Origin: Ceratodon purpureus
Lineage: Eukaryota > Streptophyta > Bryopsida > Pseudoditrichales > Ditrichaceae
DNA length: 64,000 nt
Direction: 5' to 3'
NCBI GenBank assembly: GCA_014871385.1
Contig: CM026426.1
Location: forward strand, 39,751,291-39,815,290
Below the pieces are notes generated by a model that had not been told where the DNA came from, made no database searches, and was given only the letters and a program-made list of their open reading frames with translations. The translations under genes and the position numbers were made by a program. Position 1 is the stretch's first letter. The number at the start of each line of letters is the position of its first letter. Positions 45,561 through 57,439 of this stretch are shown here, in pieces.

Positions 45561-46093
45561 ACCACTCCCATGGAGGGAGTCACCACTACTCCCCCCATAG
45601 TACTCTTTGTGGGATTCGGGAGGCTCCCCCGCTCAGTTGCTGTAAGGGACTTGCGAGGCACACAATTTTTTTGGAACACCACCCACCCTGATGGCCCCCA
45701 TGCCCCATACCCCATGCCGCGACCATGCACATGCTGCGAACCATTCCATGCTGCGAACCATCATCCCGATCCCGATCCACTCTGGCTGCGACCCTCGCGA
45801 CGGGCCCCACTCAAATCCAATGGACGGTCAGGATGGGCTCTCGATGATCTACGGCCCCCGCTGGCCGAGGCAGTCCTCGATCTCGAGGCTGGCTGGTCGC
45901 GAGGCCAGGCAAACCAGCCGGCCAACGGCACTTAGCGGGCCCGCCTTCCCCTTTCCTGCCCCAATAGCCGCGCCATCTCCCCGCGAAAGTGCCGCGACCC
46001 GCCATAGCAGCCCCGCTCACGTCCAAAAAACTCAGCTTGACGGGAGACATTTTCTCACGCTACCACCACGCTATCCCTTGGTCAAGCTCCAGC

Positions 46094-47216
46094 ATGGCAG
46101 CTCCTGAGGCGGGAAGGGGGAAGAAGGGGAAGAACTTTTCAGCTAATGAGGAGAGATGCTTGTGCAGGAGTTTTTTGGACGTTTCGCAGGATCCTATGTG
46201 TAGCAATGGGCAACGCAGCACTGCGTTTTGGGAGCGCATCACCACACACTTCAATCGCAGCAAACCCAGATTTGCTCCTAATCGTCCTACTAGGTCTCTT
46301 GAAACTAAGTGGAGTCATATCAAGCATGATGTTGCGAAATTTGTAGGTGTGTACAAACAGGTGACAGATTCGAGGGAGTCTGGGGTTTCACAAGAGGATG
46401 TGTTGGAGAGAGCCTTGGAGTATTACAAAGACTGGCATCCCAAGCAGCATACGTTTTCATTTCTGCATTGTTGGCACATTTTGAGAGAGGTCCCAAGGTG
46501 GTGGCAAACCCCCATGGATTTGCAGCGCAGGAATTCCGGAGAGGGGACGGCAGCCTCGGCAGCGGCGAGAGGAGCAGCGGCCTCGGCAGGGAGCGAGGAG
46601 CAGCGGCCTCGGCAGCGGGGCGAGGGGCACCGGTCTCGGCAGCGGCGCGGGGGAGAGCCTCACCGAGCAGTCCAACAAAGGAGTCCGACTGGGCAAAGGG
46701 CAGTGGAAGCGGCGAAGCCCTAGAGGAGGTAGCAGCAGTTGAAGAAGAGGTGGTTGTGGTCTCGGCGGAGAAGACTCCCTCCCGCCCCATACGCCCGCAA
46801 GGCAATAAGGCTGCGAAGGCAGACCTTGCCGAGCAGGGCAGGAGAGAAGCAATCTTGAAGTCGACGGCACGGAACAGATGGCCGCTGCAAACATGCGGAA
46901 GGCGGAAGCAATGGCTGATCATGCAGCTATGTCCATTTTCTGGCTGCCCATGGAAGAATTGGATGATGACGCAAGGGAGTATTTTCAGCTGCGACGGAAA
47001 GAGGAGCTCGAAAGGATTTAAGACGAGGATGGACCAAGAGAAACGGCAGGCTGAGAAGGACAAACTAGACCACGAAAAATTGGTGCAGGAGCGGGCTGCG
47101 GAGAGACAAGCTCGGGAGAGACCTGCGGAGGGCAGCAGTTGGAAGCGGCAACGGCTGCAGGCCACTGCTCCTGCAACCGCTGCACCGCAATCACAACCCC
47201 TGACCTCCCCCACGTA
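46094..47216 (+). pseudogene. PIF/Harbinger Myb/NAM-like DNA-binding ORF, frameshifted
   Basis: The ATG at 46094 opens a Myb/SANT-like trihelix domain: NFSANEERCLCRSFLDVSQD, then FWERITTHFN, RSLETKWSHIKHDVAKFVG and A-L-E-Y-Y-K. This is the usual layout of the second protein of plant PIF/Harbinger elements, which helps the nuclease bind TIRs. After residue about 130 the frame passes into a Ser/Ala/Gly-rich spacer and moves into another frame (46723 stop versus the frame open to 47217). The NAM-associated C-terminal features R-P-I-R-P-Q-G-N-K-A-A-K (near 46790) and a following E-E-L-D-D-D-A-R-E-Y-F are split between frames. At least two shifts are needed, so it is degenerate. Confidence 0.65.
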
Positions 47217-47419
47217 GGAGCCCACGCAAGACCCCACGGAGGAGGCTTCGCAGGAGCCCCCAAATGTTGCAGTGACGTAGGAGGTTCATCCTCGCAGCAA
47301 CCCCATCACCCCCGAGGTCTCTCCCGAGGACCAGCTTCCTGAGGAGCACCTGCCAGGTTTGTTTGCGGCCTCCCCTTCTCCCTCGCATTCTCTTGCTTCA
47401 GGTTCTGTTTTTTTTTTTA

Positions 47420-49661
47420 TGTCGCAACTGAATGCCGTCTCTCTCTCGACATATCTTGCTGTTCTTCTCTCGTTTTCTTAATTCCTCCCTTTCTCTTCCT
47501 CACCATCTCTCCCTCTCCCTCAACATCTCTCCCTCTCCCTCCACATCTCTCCCTCTCCCTCTCTCCATCTCTCTCTCAACTTCTCTCGGATCAGCTTCTG
47601 TGTTTTTTTTTAATGCCGCAATTGATCACTCTCTCTCCCTCCCAAAACCTCGCCTCTCAATTCTGCTTTTTTTTTCCATGCCGCAATTGATCACTCTCTC
47701 TCCCTCCCAAACCCTCGCCTCTCAATTCTGCTTTTTTTTTTTCATGCCGCACTTGATCACTCTCTCTCCCTCCCAAACCCCCGCCTCTCAATTTTGCTTT
47801 TTTTTTCATGCCGCAGTTGATCACTCTCGCTCCCTCCCGAACCCTCGCCTCTCAATTCTGCTTTTCTTTTCTTCATGTCGCAGTTGATCACTCTCTCCCC
47901 CTCCCACTCCCTCCCTCTCAATCCTGTTTTTTTTTTTTTAATTCCGCAGTTGATCACTCTCTCTCCCTCCCGAACCCTCGCCTCTCAATTCTGCTTTATT
48001 TTTTCATGTCGCAGTTGATCACTCTCTCTCCCTCCCAAACCCTCGCCTCTCAATTCTGCTTTTTTTTTTTTCATGCCGCAGTTGATCACTCTCGCTCCCT
48101 CCCGAACCCTCGCCTCTCAATTCTGCTTCTTTTTTTCATGTCACAGTTCATCACTCTCTCTCCCCCTACCTCTGAATTTGGTATTGAATTCTGCTTTTTT
48201 TTTTCATGCTGCAGTTGATCACTCTCGCTCCCTCCTGAACCCTCGCCTCTCAATTCTGCTTTTTTTTTTCATGCTGCAGTTGATCACTCTCTCTCCCTCC
48301 CGAACCCTCGCCTCTCAATTCTGCTTTTTTTTTTCATGTCGCAGTTGATCTCTCTCTCCCCCTCCCACTCCCACCCTCTCAATTCTGTTTTTTTTTCTCA
48401 TGCCGCATTTGATCACTCTCGCTCCCTCCCAAACCCTCGCCTCTCAATACTGCTTTTATTTTCATGTCGCAGTTGATCATTCTCTCTCCCACCCGAACCC
48501 TCACTTCTCAATTCTGCTTTTTTTTTCCATGCCGCAGTTGATCACTCTCTCTCCCTCTCGAACCCTCGCCTCTCAATTCTGCTTTTTTTTTTCATGCCGC
48601 AGTTGATCACTCTCTCCCCCTCCCACTCCCACCCTCTCAATTCTGTTTTTTTTTTTCATGGCGCAGTTGATCACTCTCTCCCCCGCCCACTCCCTCCCTC
48701 TCAATTCTGTTTTTTTTTTCCATGCCGCAGTTGATCACTCTCGCTCCTGCCCGAACCCTCGCCTCTCAATTCTGCTTTTTTTTTTTTCATGCCGCAGTTG
48801 ATCACTCTCTCTCCCTCCCAAACCCTCGCCTCTCAATTCTGCTTTTTTTCCTCATGTCGCAGTTGATGACTCTCTCTCCTCCTACCTCTCAATTTGGTAT
48901 TGAATTCTGCTTTTTTTTTTAAGTTAATGGTGATCACTCTCTCCCTCTACCTCTCAATTTGGTGTTGAATTCTGTTTTGTTTTATAATTTTACTGTTGTC
49001 TTTCTCTCTCCCTCACCCTCTCGTCATCGCATTCTCTCGCTTCAGCTTCCTTCTGTTGGTTTTTTCTATTTCGCTCTCGGCCACTATCTTTATCTGACCA
49101 CCTCTCCCTCAGTTTGTTTTTTCTCTTTTATTTCTCTCTCCCTCCCTCACTATCTCACTCATTTTGTAATGATCTCTCCCTTTCTCCATTACAGTCTCTC
49201 CTTCTTTGTTTTCCATCAGTTGCTCTCCGGTCTCTCTCTTTTTATTTATTTTTTAAATCCTGGTGCAATCTCTCGCTCACCTCCTCTCTATCCGATCATC
49301 GCCTCTCATACCTTCTCTTCTTTCTTTTATTTTCCCTGTTCTTTATCTCCTTTCAATCTGTTTCATCTCACTTCCCTCGCTTTCTATCTCTATCCGGTTC
49401 TCTGTTCTCACAGCTTGTAGTCTCTCTTTTTCTCTCTTTTTTTTTTTTTTTTTTTTTTCATCTTTAATCTCAATTTTCTCTCCCTGCATTTCATTCCTTT
49501 CTGATTGCCTCACCGAGCACTCCCTCTCTTTCCCCTCTTCGGTTATTCATGTCTTTTTTTAATTTTTTTCCATTTTTTTTTTCATCTTCTCCCTCACTTA
49601 TCACTGCTTTGCTTATCAGCAACAATTCTGCTCCGATCAAGCCCCTCTCTCCTTTTATCTT

Positions 49662-49734
<73 letters not shown>

Positions 49735-50150
49735 CCTTTTCACTTTCGTTTATCTCCTCTCCCACCTCTCCCTTGCATTGTATCTCTCTCTGCAGCGCTT
49801 GCACTTCTCCCTCGCATTGGCCCCTCTCTCTCTCTTTCTTTTTTTATTTTTTTTTGATTCTTCTCTTTCAAAGGGTACCTTTCCAACTTTCTCACGGTAT
49901 CACTGTATCCCCCCGCCTCTCATCTTCTCCCTCCCCCTCTCTCCCATTCAGTTTCCCATTTTGTTTTTATTTCTCTCAATGCCTTTCTCTCTCCCTTGCA
50001 TTGTTTTTATTTCTCTCGACCTCGTCTCTATTCTTTGGTTGCAGCTACGTTTTTTTTTTTTTATCAAAGTTTTCAGACCCCTCATTGCGTACTTTTTTTA
50101 CAAGTGGCTGCGAACTGATTTGGACCATTTCTCAGTTTCAAACTTTCTTT
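47420..50150. repeat. Pyrimidine-rich minisatellite (about 65-bp unit, about 21 copies) and long poly-T
   Basis: From about 47600 to 48970 the unit poly-T + CATGCCGCAGTTGATCACTC + TCTCCCTCCC... + CTCGCCTCTCAATTCTGC repeats about 21 times at 63-68 bp spacing. After this comes irregular CT-rich DNA and a T tract of about 70 bases at 49660-49735. It separates the two Harbinger ORFs. Large 'proteins' in this region are low-complexity artefacts. Confidence 0.85.
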
Positions 50151-50427
50151 TTTTCTGTTCAGAGGATTCACTAGCGGAGGACTGGGATGACTCTTTAGGA
50201 GTCAACGACACTCAACAGGGGAGGACACGTGCAACTTCGGCAGGGACTTTTGTAGAGAATAGGCACATTCAGTTTGCACAACCCACCCCCATGTACCCAG
50301 TAGCAAACAATTTTGGATTTGTAGAACATCACTCTCCCATTGGGGAGCAACACATGTATGGCTTCCGCAATTTTGCTCAAGGCTTGAACTTGTATGCAAG
50401 ATTTTTTCCACAATAAAGATACACACT

Positions 50428-51774
50428 TCACCTTCCTAAATTGAGTCTCCTTCTCTCACCTCTAATCTTCCACAAATGATCTATCAAATCATTTCTCAAT
50501 GCAAAGTGGCTCTCTATGTTCTCAATCTGTCTAGTGCCATCCTGTAAATCCCGAAATGTGAATGGCATAGGAGTGGATTGGGAAGGGCCTCCAAAGTCTG
50601 CAAATGGCTCAAGGTGGAGGCCCTTCTCATCCTCCAAAATCATGTTGTGCATAATAATGCAAGCCATCATGATGTTGTCAATAACCCCTAAATCCCATTG
50701 CCGCACGGGGTTTTTGATAATCTCCCACCTAGCCTGCAACACTCCAAAAGCCCGCTCCACATCCTTCCGTGCACCTTCCTGGCATTTTGCAAAATGCTCC
50801 TTCATCTCACCCACTGGCTGATGAATGGGCTGCACAAAACATGCCCAAGGTGGATAAATGCCATCTGCCAGGAAGTAGTATCTAGGGTAAACATTACCGT
50901 TTACCTCAAAGCTGATGTCATGGCCAGCACCTCGCAGGAGATTTATCAGAAATGGAGAGCTGTCCAAAACATTGATGTCGTTGTTCCCCCCAGGCAAGCC
51001 AAAATAGGCATGCCATATCCATAAGCTCTGATCTGCCACGGCCTCCAAGATAATGCTTCTATTCTTGTCTTTATCTTGGAATTGACCCTGCCAAGCTACA
51101 GGGCAATTCTTCCAAGTCCAGTGCATACAATCTAGACTTCCAAACATCCCTGGAAATCCCCGCTTCTCATTGATAGCCATCTGCTTCTCTATGTCATACC
51201 GTGTAGGCTGTCTCAAATAGATCTCCTCAAAGCAACCTCTAACTGCAACCACAAACCGAGTCAAGCACTCTTGGGCAGTAGACTCCCCTAACTTGCAGTA
51301 CTCATCACATGCATCAGCTGCCACTCCGTATGCCAACATACGGAGGGCAGCTGTGCATTTATGCAAGGAGGACAAACCCAAACGCTTGGTAGCATCGTAA
51401 CGGTGTGTAAACCATGGATCAAATGCCACAACAGCATCATGAATGGTAAGGAAAAGTTCCTTCCGCATTCTAAACCGTCTCCGGAACTTCCTTGGGGGAT
51501 AGGTAGGTTGGTCACAAAAATAATCTGCCACAAGAAGATTGTGACATACCTCTCTATCACGCCAAACATACTCCCTTCCAGGTACGCTACCTCCCACCTT
51601 CGGCTTGATGGAAGATTCCCCCAAAATCTCATTTTGCACACCTTCAACCAGCTGTAAAAATAGGTCATTCTCAAGCTCATCCTCCATGTCCTCCTCAAAC
51701 CCTATATCAAATCCGAGATTCCTCTCTAGCTCTTCCTCCCAATTCTCCATAACTCTCACACTCAAAGAAACCAA
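50428..51774 (-). CDS. PIF/Harbinger DDE nuclease (HARBI1-like), intact 448 aa
   Basis: Uninterrupted frame with the DDE_Tnp_4 layout. An N-terminal acidic helix is followed by a helix-turn-helix-like region. Catalytic Asp in G-S-L-D-C-M-H-W, second Asp in F-L-A-D-G-I-Y-P, Glu in D-V-E-R-A-F-G-V-L-Q-A-R-W; G-G-N-N-D-I-N-V-L lies between them. The length fits plant PIF transposases (about 400-450 residues). With the Myb-like ORF at 46094 (opposite strand, convergent) it makes a PIF-type element. As the nuclease appears intact while the partner is broken, it could act in trans with other copies. An alternative start is M10 (ENWEEELE). Confidence 0.85.
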   Translation of the reverse strand: MVSLSVRVMENWEEELERNLGFDIGFEEDMEDELENDLFLQLVEGVQNEILGESSIKPKVGGSVPGREYVWRDREVCHNLLVADYFCDQPTYPPRKFRRRFRMRKELFLTIHDAVVAFDPWFTHRYDATKRLGLSSLHKCTAALRMLAYGVAADACDEYCKLGESTAQECLTRFVVAVRGCFEEIYLRQPTRYDIEKQMAINEKRGFPGMFGSLDCMHWTWKNCPVAWQGQFQDKDKNRSIILEAVADQSLWIWHAYFGLPGGNNDINVLDSSPFLINLLRGAGHDISFEVNGNVYPRYYFLADGIYPPWACFVQPIHQPVGEMKEHFAKCQEGARKDVERAFGVLQARWEIIKNPVRQWDLGVIDNIMMACIIMHNMILEDEKGLHLEPFADFGGPSQSTPMPFTFRDLQDGTRQIENIESHFALRNDLIDHLWKIRGERRRLNLGR

Positions 51775-51799
51775 CCAAATTCCAAAAACACTCTCAGCT

Positions 51800-53230
51800 C
51801 AATTCACACAAAACGCAAGCAGTCTCAGCTGAAACCGCACACTGCCGGCAGCAGCTCCTCTCCGACCACAGTCCAGGCAAGCCCCGAAAGAGAGGGACAG
51901 ATGCAGAAGTAGCCTCGCAAGGCCCCACACCCCAGCCAACTGGGCACGCTACCCACGCCAACTCACCCGTCATGGACCCTTGCCGTGGCTCTTGCCAGGC
52001 CGCGATTGGGGCCGCGGATGGAAATTTCGCCACGCTGCTTTGGAGGGGCCCCTCCAATTTGGCATGCCGCGTCTCTATGATGCGACACGATTGGGGATGC
52101 TCTAAGGGGAGGGAGGCGTGCAAGACAAGGCACATCTACGCATCATTAAAGAGTCCGCACCAGCATTTGACCAAGTGGTTCGATCTTGGATGGTTCACCA
52201 GCACCGTCCGCCATCTCCGAAACGCGTCCGTGGCTATGGCGGTGCGCCAGGCCACGTAATCAGGTGAATACACATAACAAGAGTCTGCCCCGCCACCCGC
52301 CATCCGCCATCCGCCATGTATAGGGTTAAGCACTCACCTGAGTGCGTCACGCGGTATTAAGCACATGAGTGCCGAAGGCGCGAGTGCCATTAATATCGCA
52401 GGAGGCGCGAGGGTGAGTGCTTAACACATCGTTAAGCCCGTGGGGTATCAAACTCAAGACCTGTTGGCTGCTAACGTCCACCCAAATCCCGCGGGAGAAT
52501 TAAACCCGCGGGAGGAGGGCCCCACCTTTTTGGTGCTCAATTAAGTGTGTCGATTTCTACAGAGAAAAAGCTCTGCAGGGCTTAACGACAGGTGGTGAGG
52601 CGTGGTTGGCGTCACAAGAAGGACCCCACAAACTCCCCAATTGCCGAATCTTGGGCCGAGTACTGCTCCCGTCAAATCATGGCCTCATGGTCTCCGAACG
52701 CGACCCAACCTTGGCCATGGCCATGCAACCAGCGATACCATGTCTTGGTCTGTGATATTTCGTTCTGCAATACCGATGGATGACATCCGTTTGGGGAAGG
52801 TGAACATCTGTCGCCCTTGTGCTGCAATATCTGTCTCGATTGAACGAATCATGCCTTGCCAAAGATTTTGGATCTCAGCAATTCTAAATGCACTTCAAGA
52901 CATGAGGTTATTCCGGAAATAGTTAGAGGTGGAACCATACAGAGCAAAAGGCACGTTGCCGTTCTGCCATGTTGTATTGAGCCTGCAGTGCTTGATAGTT
53001 GTGTTTGTCGTAGCTAGACTTTAGGGTTTAAGTTGTAGTGCTAGGGTCACTATGCAATTTAAGGTTTAGGATTGCAACTTAAAAACGTCCTACATAAAGG
53101 GCCGTAAGGTTTCTATAGTGTAGCATTGCTTAACTCTCTAAAATTATGGTTTTTGTATTGTTGGGATGGCGTGTGCCGTAATGCTACCTCCTTAGTTTGC
53201 TAATTATCTAGTCTTGCATGTGTCCTGTGT
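51800..53230. other. Harbinger 3' flank and fold-back region, no gene
   Basis: 51850-52120 probably includes the Harbinger end (GATTGGGGATGCTCTAAG near 52090 resembles Tourist/Harbinger termini), but a matching left end was not established. At 52325-52338 and 52412-52425 the 14-bp inverted pair GTTAAGCACTCACC forms a fold-back around a GC-rich loop. 52440-53230 shows no gene. Confidence 0.45.
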
Positions 53231-53233
53231 TAC

Positions 53234-53587
53234 ATGGTTGACGAAGATTTGGCATCTGACAAAATGGTTCAGCTAATGGATCCTCGCAGCGAGGACTCTC
53301 ATTGCATCCTACTTCCCAATCAGCAACATTCATGGAAGCAAAGTCTTGTCCCTTCTTGTGATCTTGGGTCTGCTTTTGTTGACCTAACCATTGATAATGG
53401 CAGTGATCTCAATGGAGATTGCCTTAGGGTTGATTCTTTGGAGGATCATGTCAATCCTTCATGTGATTTTGCATCTCTCATAGTCCATTCATGTTATATC
53501 GATCTCTGTGCTAGTAAGGTCGATAATTTTGGACTCAGTTCTAAGGTTGTAGGTAGCAAAGCTTTCTTGAAATGGCTTGAAAAGTAA
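53234..53587 (+). CDS. Unrecognised 117-aa ORF
   Basis: The open frame has natural-looking composition and an A-F-V-D-L-T-I-D-N-G-S-D stretch (a possible SUMO-interaction-like core). No domain is recognised. It lies upstream on the same strand as the decayed transposase fragment at 54945 and may be an N-terminal exon or remnant of it. 53600-54940 contains only broken frames. Confidence 0.25.
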   Translation: MVDEDLASDKMVQLMDPRSEDSHCILLPNQQHSWKQSLVPSCDLGSAFVDLTIDNGSDLNGDCLRVDSLEDHVNPSCDFASLIVHSCYIDLCASKVDNFGLSSKVVGSKAFLKWLEK

Positions 53588-54944
53588 TTAAGAGGAATTT
53601 CAAATTTCGTCTTTCAAGGATTGAGTATGCTTGTTACATTCAAAGAGAAGGAACACTGTCCTTCTAGCCAAGAGCAGCCTTCCAATAATTCGGATTATGG
53701 TCATTCATGATGCATGGATCTGAGCAGCGATGGTAGTTGTCTGTATTCGCACGAACTACACGAGGTACGTGAAATTTACAAGCGTATAGGATCTCTTCAT
53801 GCAAATGTGAATGAAAGTTGCCCTCTACCTACGGCAAGGCCTATAGAAGCTCATTGTCAACAGGACTGAATTGCTAATGAAGATGCTCCAAGAGTTATCA
53901 AGAATAGTGCCAAAGTAGAAGGTGTTAATCAGGACAAACAAATTCTGAAAGCAAATTTTGGTGTAAAGAAGAGCCCAATTGTTGCAGGAATAATGCATCT
54001 ATAAGCTCATATTGATGGACAGCAATTTCAGAAGACATGAGAAGTTTTGCCATCAGACAAAAACAAGAAAGAGCAGAGTGTGAAGATAAAAGCTGCTACT
54101 ACAACCAAGATAGAATCCATCCCTTTCACATCTAGTCCATGTCGACGTGGCAATAAAGGACCTCCGTGAAAATATGTAAGTTGCTCAAGGCCAGCACTAG
54201 CACCAATTTTGCTACTTGATGACTAGGACATTGAAGAATTCCCTTATTAAAGACTAGCGCAAGAATGCGAGCTTCTGAAGAAGCTTAGGAATATGAAGTA
54301 GACTCCACCATCTCGGCCGTTCTGTAAGAAAGATATAGCATGGATCCCAATTCAAACCTAGAGTACAATACAATACTTCCTTCACAAAGTAGCAGTCATT
54401 CCCTTGAGCAAGTTGGACGGTTTTAGGAATGGCAAAGGCATAGATAAGATGTTCCTCTGCACTTGTTTTCTCTAACATTATGTGGTTCATTGCAATTGTT
54501 CATTGTAAATTCATTATTGTGTTGCTTGCAATGCATGTGCTAAGTACAGTGGATTTAGGTTTTTGCGTGGGCAGATTCAACTACAACTTTGGACGTGTTG
54601 ATCACTCCCACATCTATGTGAATGACCTAAAGGATCTTCTAATGGCGGAACAGCTGAAGAGGCAGAAAAGAATTGCCACTGTTCTACAAAAGAAGCTGTG
54701 AGGGAAGAAGCCCGAGGCTGTTTCCAATGTGATGTCCACAGAAATGAAGTGAGGGCAATAAAAGCAGCGAATGGGGTACAACGAAACTGGGACGTCCATG
54801 AAGAATGGGTGCCAGCGGCACTCCCTAGCCAAGCATAATTACATGGATAATTCCTTGTGTTAGCTGGTATACAAGATATCTAAGCATGTGAACAGCAATG
54901 GAGACTAGTGCCACGGCCTAGCTATTCCTGGTTTTATACATTCG

Positions 54945-55375
54945 ATGAGAACTGCATTGACTGATGCAAAGAAAAATGAACTCGCCGGCATGTTGGACTG
55001 TGGTTTAACAGCTACGCAGGTCATAATCCAACACCAGGCGCATGTCATAGACTTGGCACTCGGAAATGCTCCGGTCAGCCCTAATACGTTTGTGATGCTT
55101 CATGATGTGAGGAATTTGGCTAACAAACGGGCTGGAGATCTGTGGATGAAGCACAAAAAAGAGATTGTCAGTTTAAGGATGTGGAAGGATGAGAACATCC
55201 AACACATTTTCTTCTATTAAGAACAGAGCTTGATAGACATGAACCTCAAAGAGTAGGAGAACAATCCATTTGCACCTGGATATTAGACGGAGTGGCAGTT
55301 TCAGATGATGCTGAAGGTTGGACATGGAGGGCCACTTGCTATAGACACCACTTTTAGGACCAGCCACCCCAGGTG
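54945..55375 (+). pseudogene. Decayed MULE/SWIM-type transposase fragment
   Basis: The first 91 codons are open, and two stops follow. Recognisable parts: F-V-M-L-H-D-V-R-N-L-A, K-H-K-K-E-I-V-S-L-R-M-W-K-D-E-N, and at 55290-55372 F-Q-M-M-L-K-V-G-H-G-G-P-L-A-I-D-T-T-F-R-T. The last is the first strand of the RNase H-like core with the catalytic Asp, as in MULE-type and ZSWIM-related transposases. The rest of the core is missing. It is a third, distinct transposase lineage in the window. Confidence 0.5.
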
Positions 55376-55627
55376 AGTTACCTCTGAAACCCCAAATCTG
55401 TGTCCATCTATGTACCGAGCTCTTATCCTATGCTGCACTACATTCATGTCTTCCAGTTCTCCAAATGTACAAATTTGCAATAAATTATATAAAGGAATTG
55501 TATGCATTTGTAGGTAAATGGATACATCTGCAGTTTTGAGTGTTGTGGGCCAAGAGAGTCAATACGCTTGGTGGATCTTGTACATTTGGTGTATAAATGA
55601 GCGGGTATTGTAGCTCTGATGAGGGGA

Positions 55628-56028
55628 CATTAGGTGCAAAACGGGGTCTGGAAAAGGCCGTGTAAGCAGCACGTGAGAGAAAAAATCGGGCGCTGCCCGT
55701 GTGCTTTTTGACATGGCACTCGCTGTGCCACCGTGGTGCCGGCAACCGCCACGGGGGCTCGAACCAATGACCTCCCCGCAAGGCGTGTGGAGGGCACAAG
55801 CTACAGTGGCATGTTGACACCATCTGCCCACTTGGGACAAAACCCCGAGCCAAGTCATTCATGTCTCAACTATTATTCCGAGGACCTTTGTTCACAGTAC
55901 GCCACGCAGTTCTATGCGAGCAGCAACTCTGGCATCCGCTGCCAGCGGCAGAGGTGCCGAAAGCAGGGGGTTCACCTACTTTGGGCAGGCTTACACGGCC
56001 TTTTCCAGACCCCGTTTTGCACCTAATG
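55628..56028. mobile_element. 401-bp element with perfect 40-bp TIRs
   Basis: 55628-55667 and 55989-56028 are perfect reverse complements over 40 bp (outer end CATTAGGTGCAAAACGGGGT). The loop contains GGGGCTCGAACCAATGACC, whose complement resembles a tRNA/SINE B box. No target duplication was seen. Short frames across it are not genes. Confidence 0.8.
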
Positions 56029-56059
56029 GCAGGCATATGTATCGGATCTAAGAAAATAC

Positions 56060-57000
56060 CACCAGGATTTTAATAGATCTAAGTTCTAAGTTTTAGATCT
56101 ATGACCAGGAATTAGGACAATTTCCAAGCGCTATAAACTAATTTTTACAAGATTTTGGAGAAATTCAGGACGGGATGTATTCCTGAAAGAGTAAGGAAAA
56201 AACCTCTTTCTCATTGGAGGCCATGCTTAAGTTCAAACCATGTGGCTCTAGCTGCAAACGCCAGGTCAATCCTAGATTCAAACTGCTCTAAAGGTAATAG
56301 ATACAATGGCGATCGATGGAGTGACAGGAGGAGATCTATTATTGGTAGTGACGGAATCTGTGACAGGAATAGTGGTAGTAACCAAGATTTGCAACAGTGA
56401 CGATTTCAAGGCGTTGTTGATGTGAGACCCATTCATGGAGGCACAACGAGGGCAATCAAGACTATGAGGGAGCTGGCAACAATCAGCTAGAGAGGAGGTG
56501 CATCCCAGGAGCTGAATGCAGCTCAAGAGCAGAAAGGAGGATAATTGGCTTCATCAAGGTAAGCTACTGTTCATCATTGATCTGATGTTGCATTGAAATG
56601 AACAGTTGGCAAAATTATGACTAGCAGTAAAGAATGGAACAGTCAGTAAAAAATTCCTGGATCAATTGGCAAAGTGGGTGTATAGACAGTAAAAAAAAAG
56701 CAGTAAGAAATTTAATAAAAAAAGAAGCAGTAAGAAACAATATTTAGATTAAATAGAGAAAAGGAACCTACGGACCAATGATAGGAGTCTAGAAAGGAAA
56801 GTAGACTAGTAAATAATGAGATCTTGGCAAAACAATGAAAACTGGACCAAAAAAGAGTAAAACTTGATCAAATTCACTAAAAAATAAACAAGGCCACGAC
56901 TAGTGGGACCATGACAGACCTCTAGGAACGGACTGTAAGACTATATTGCATTGAAAACTGGTAAAATTCTAGACTAAAGACGAACTTGACAACCTAAAGG
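56060..57000. other. AT-rich intergenic stretch
   Basis: No recognisable gene, only short open frames. A poly-purine section (56690-56900) has repeated AGTAAGAAA-like words. Confidence 0.4.
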
Positions 57001-57439
57001 CAGTTACTTTGATGGTTCATCTCTAGAGCCGGGGCGTCTTGGTCGATGTGTAGGGATGGCTACTCAGGAGAGTATGCCTAATGGCGTTACCGGGCGTCGT
57101 TGGCCATTCGCAGGATAAATTGGGTTGCCTTGGAAAAGAGTAGCCCAATCTTTTCACGGGTTTATTACTCATTACATTGACACCTCAGCCACCTTCTACC
57201 AAAACATTGGTCAGCTCAAATTGTCCTAGTTGCATACGAATGACTGCGGCGTCTGAGTCTAGTATCGTAGTGTTTACTTCTACAGGTTACAGGCTCCTTA
57301 GGCAAACATGGCAACGTAGCCTGTTGTAAATACCGCTGGAGCTCAAGGCTTAATTTAATCAATTTGGACAGTGTGATGGTTACGCTAGTGTTGTCAATAA
57401 TGCTTTGTAAACACGGATGACTTGTGGGGGCTTCAAGTT

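Larger units (their letters stand above)
40830..45950 (-). mobile_element. MULE transposon with long imperfect TIRs
   Basis: Sequence at about 40866-40980 is repeated in inverted form at about 45820-45935; shared words are CTAGCCAGCCTCGA-type and ATCGAGGACTG. The roughly 100-bp arms enclose a MULE transposase pseudogene, a 24-bp tandem array and a hairpin minisatellite. A target duplication could not be identified, so the limits are approximate. The left arm begins about 350 bp upstream of the HAD gene. Confidence 0.55.

Noticed and set aside
47590..48970. CRISPR-like array
   Set aside because: Units are contiguous diverged tandem copies without unique spacers, in a plant nuclear context.
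49505..50416. 303-aa Phe/Leu/Ser-rich protein
   Set aside because: Translation of poly-T and CT-rich repeat; low complexity only.
52440..52480. tRNA gene
   Set aside because: The complement has a T-arm-like GTTTGATACCCC stretch but no complete cloverleaf could be drawn.
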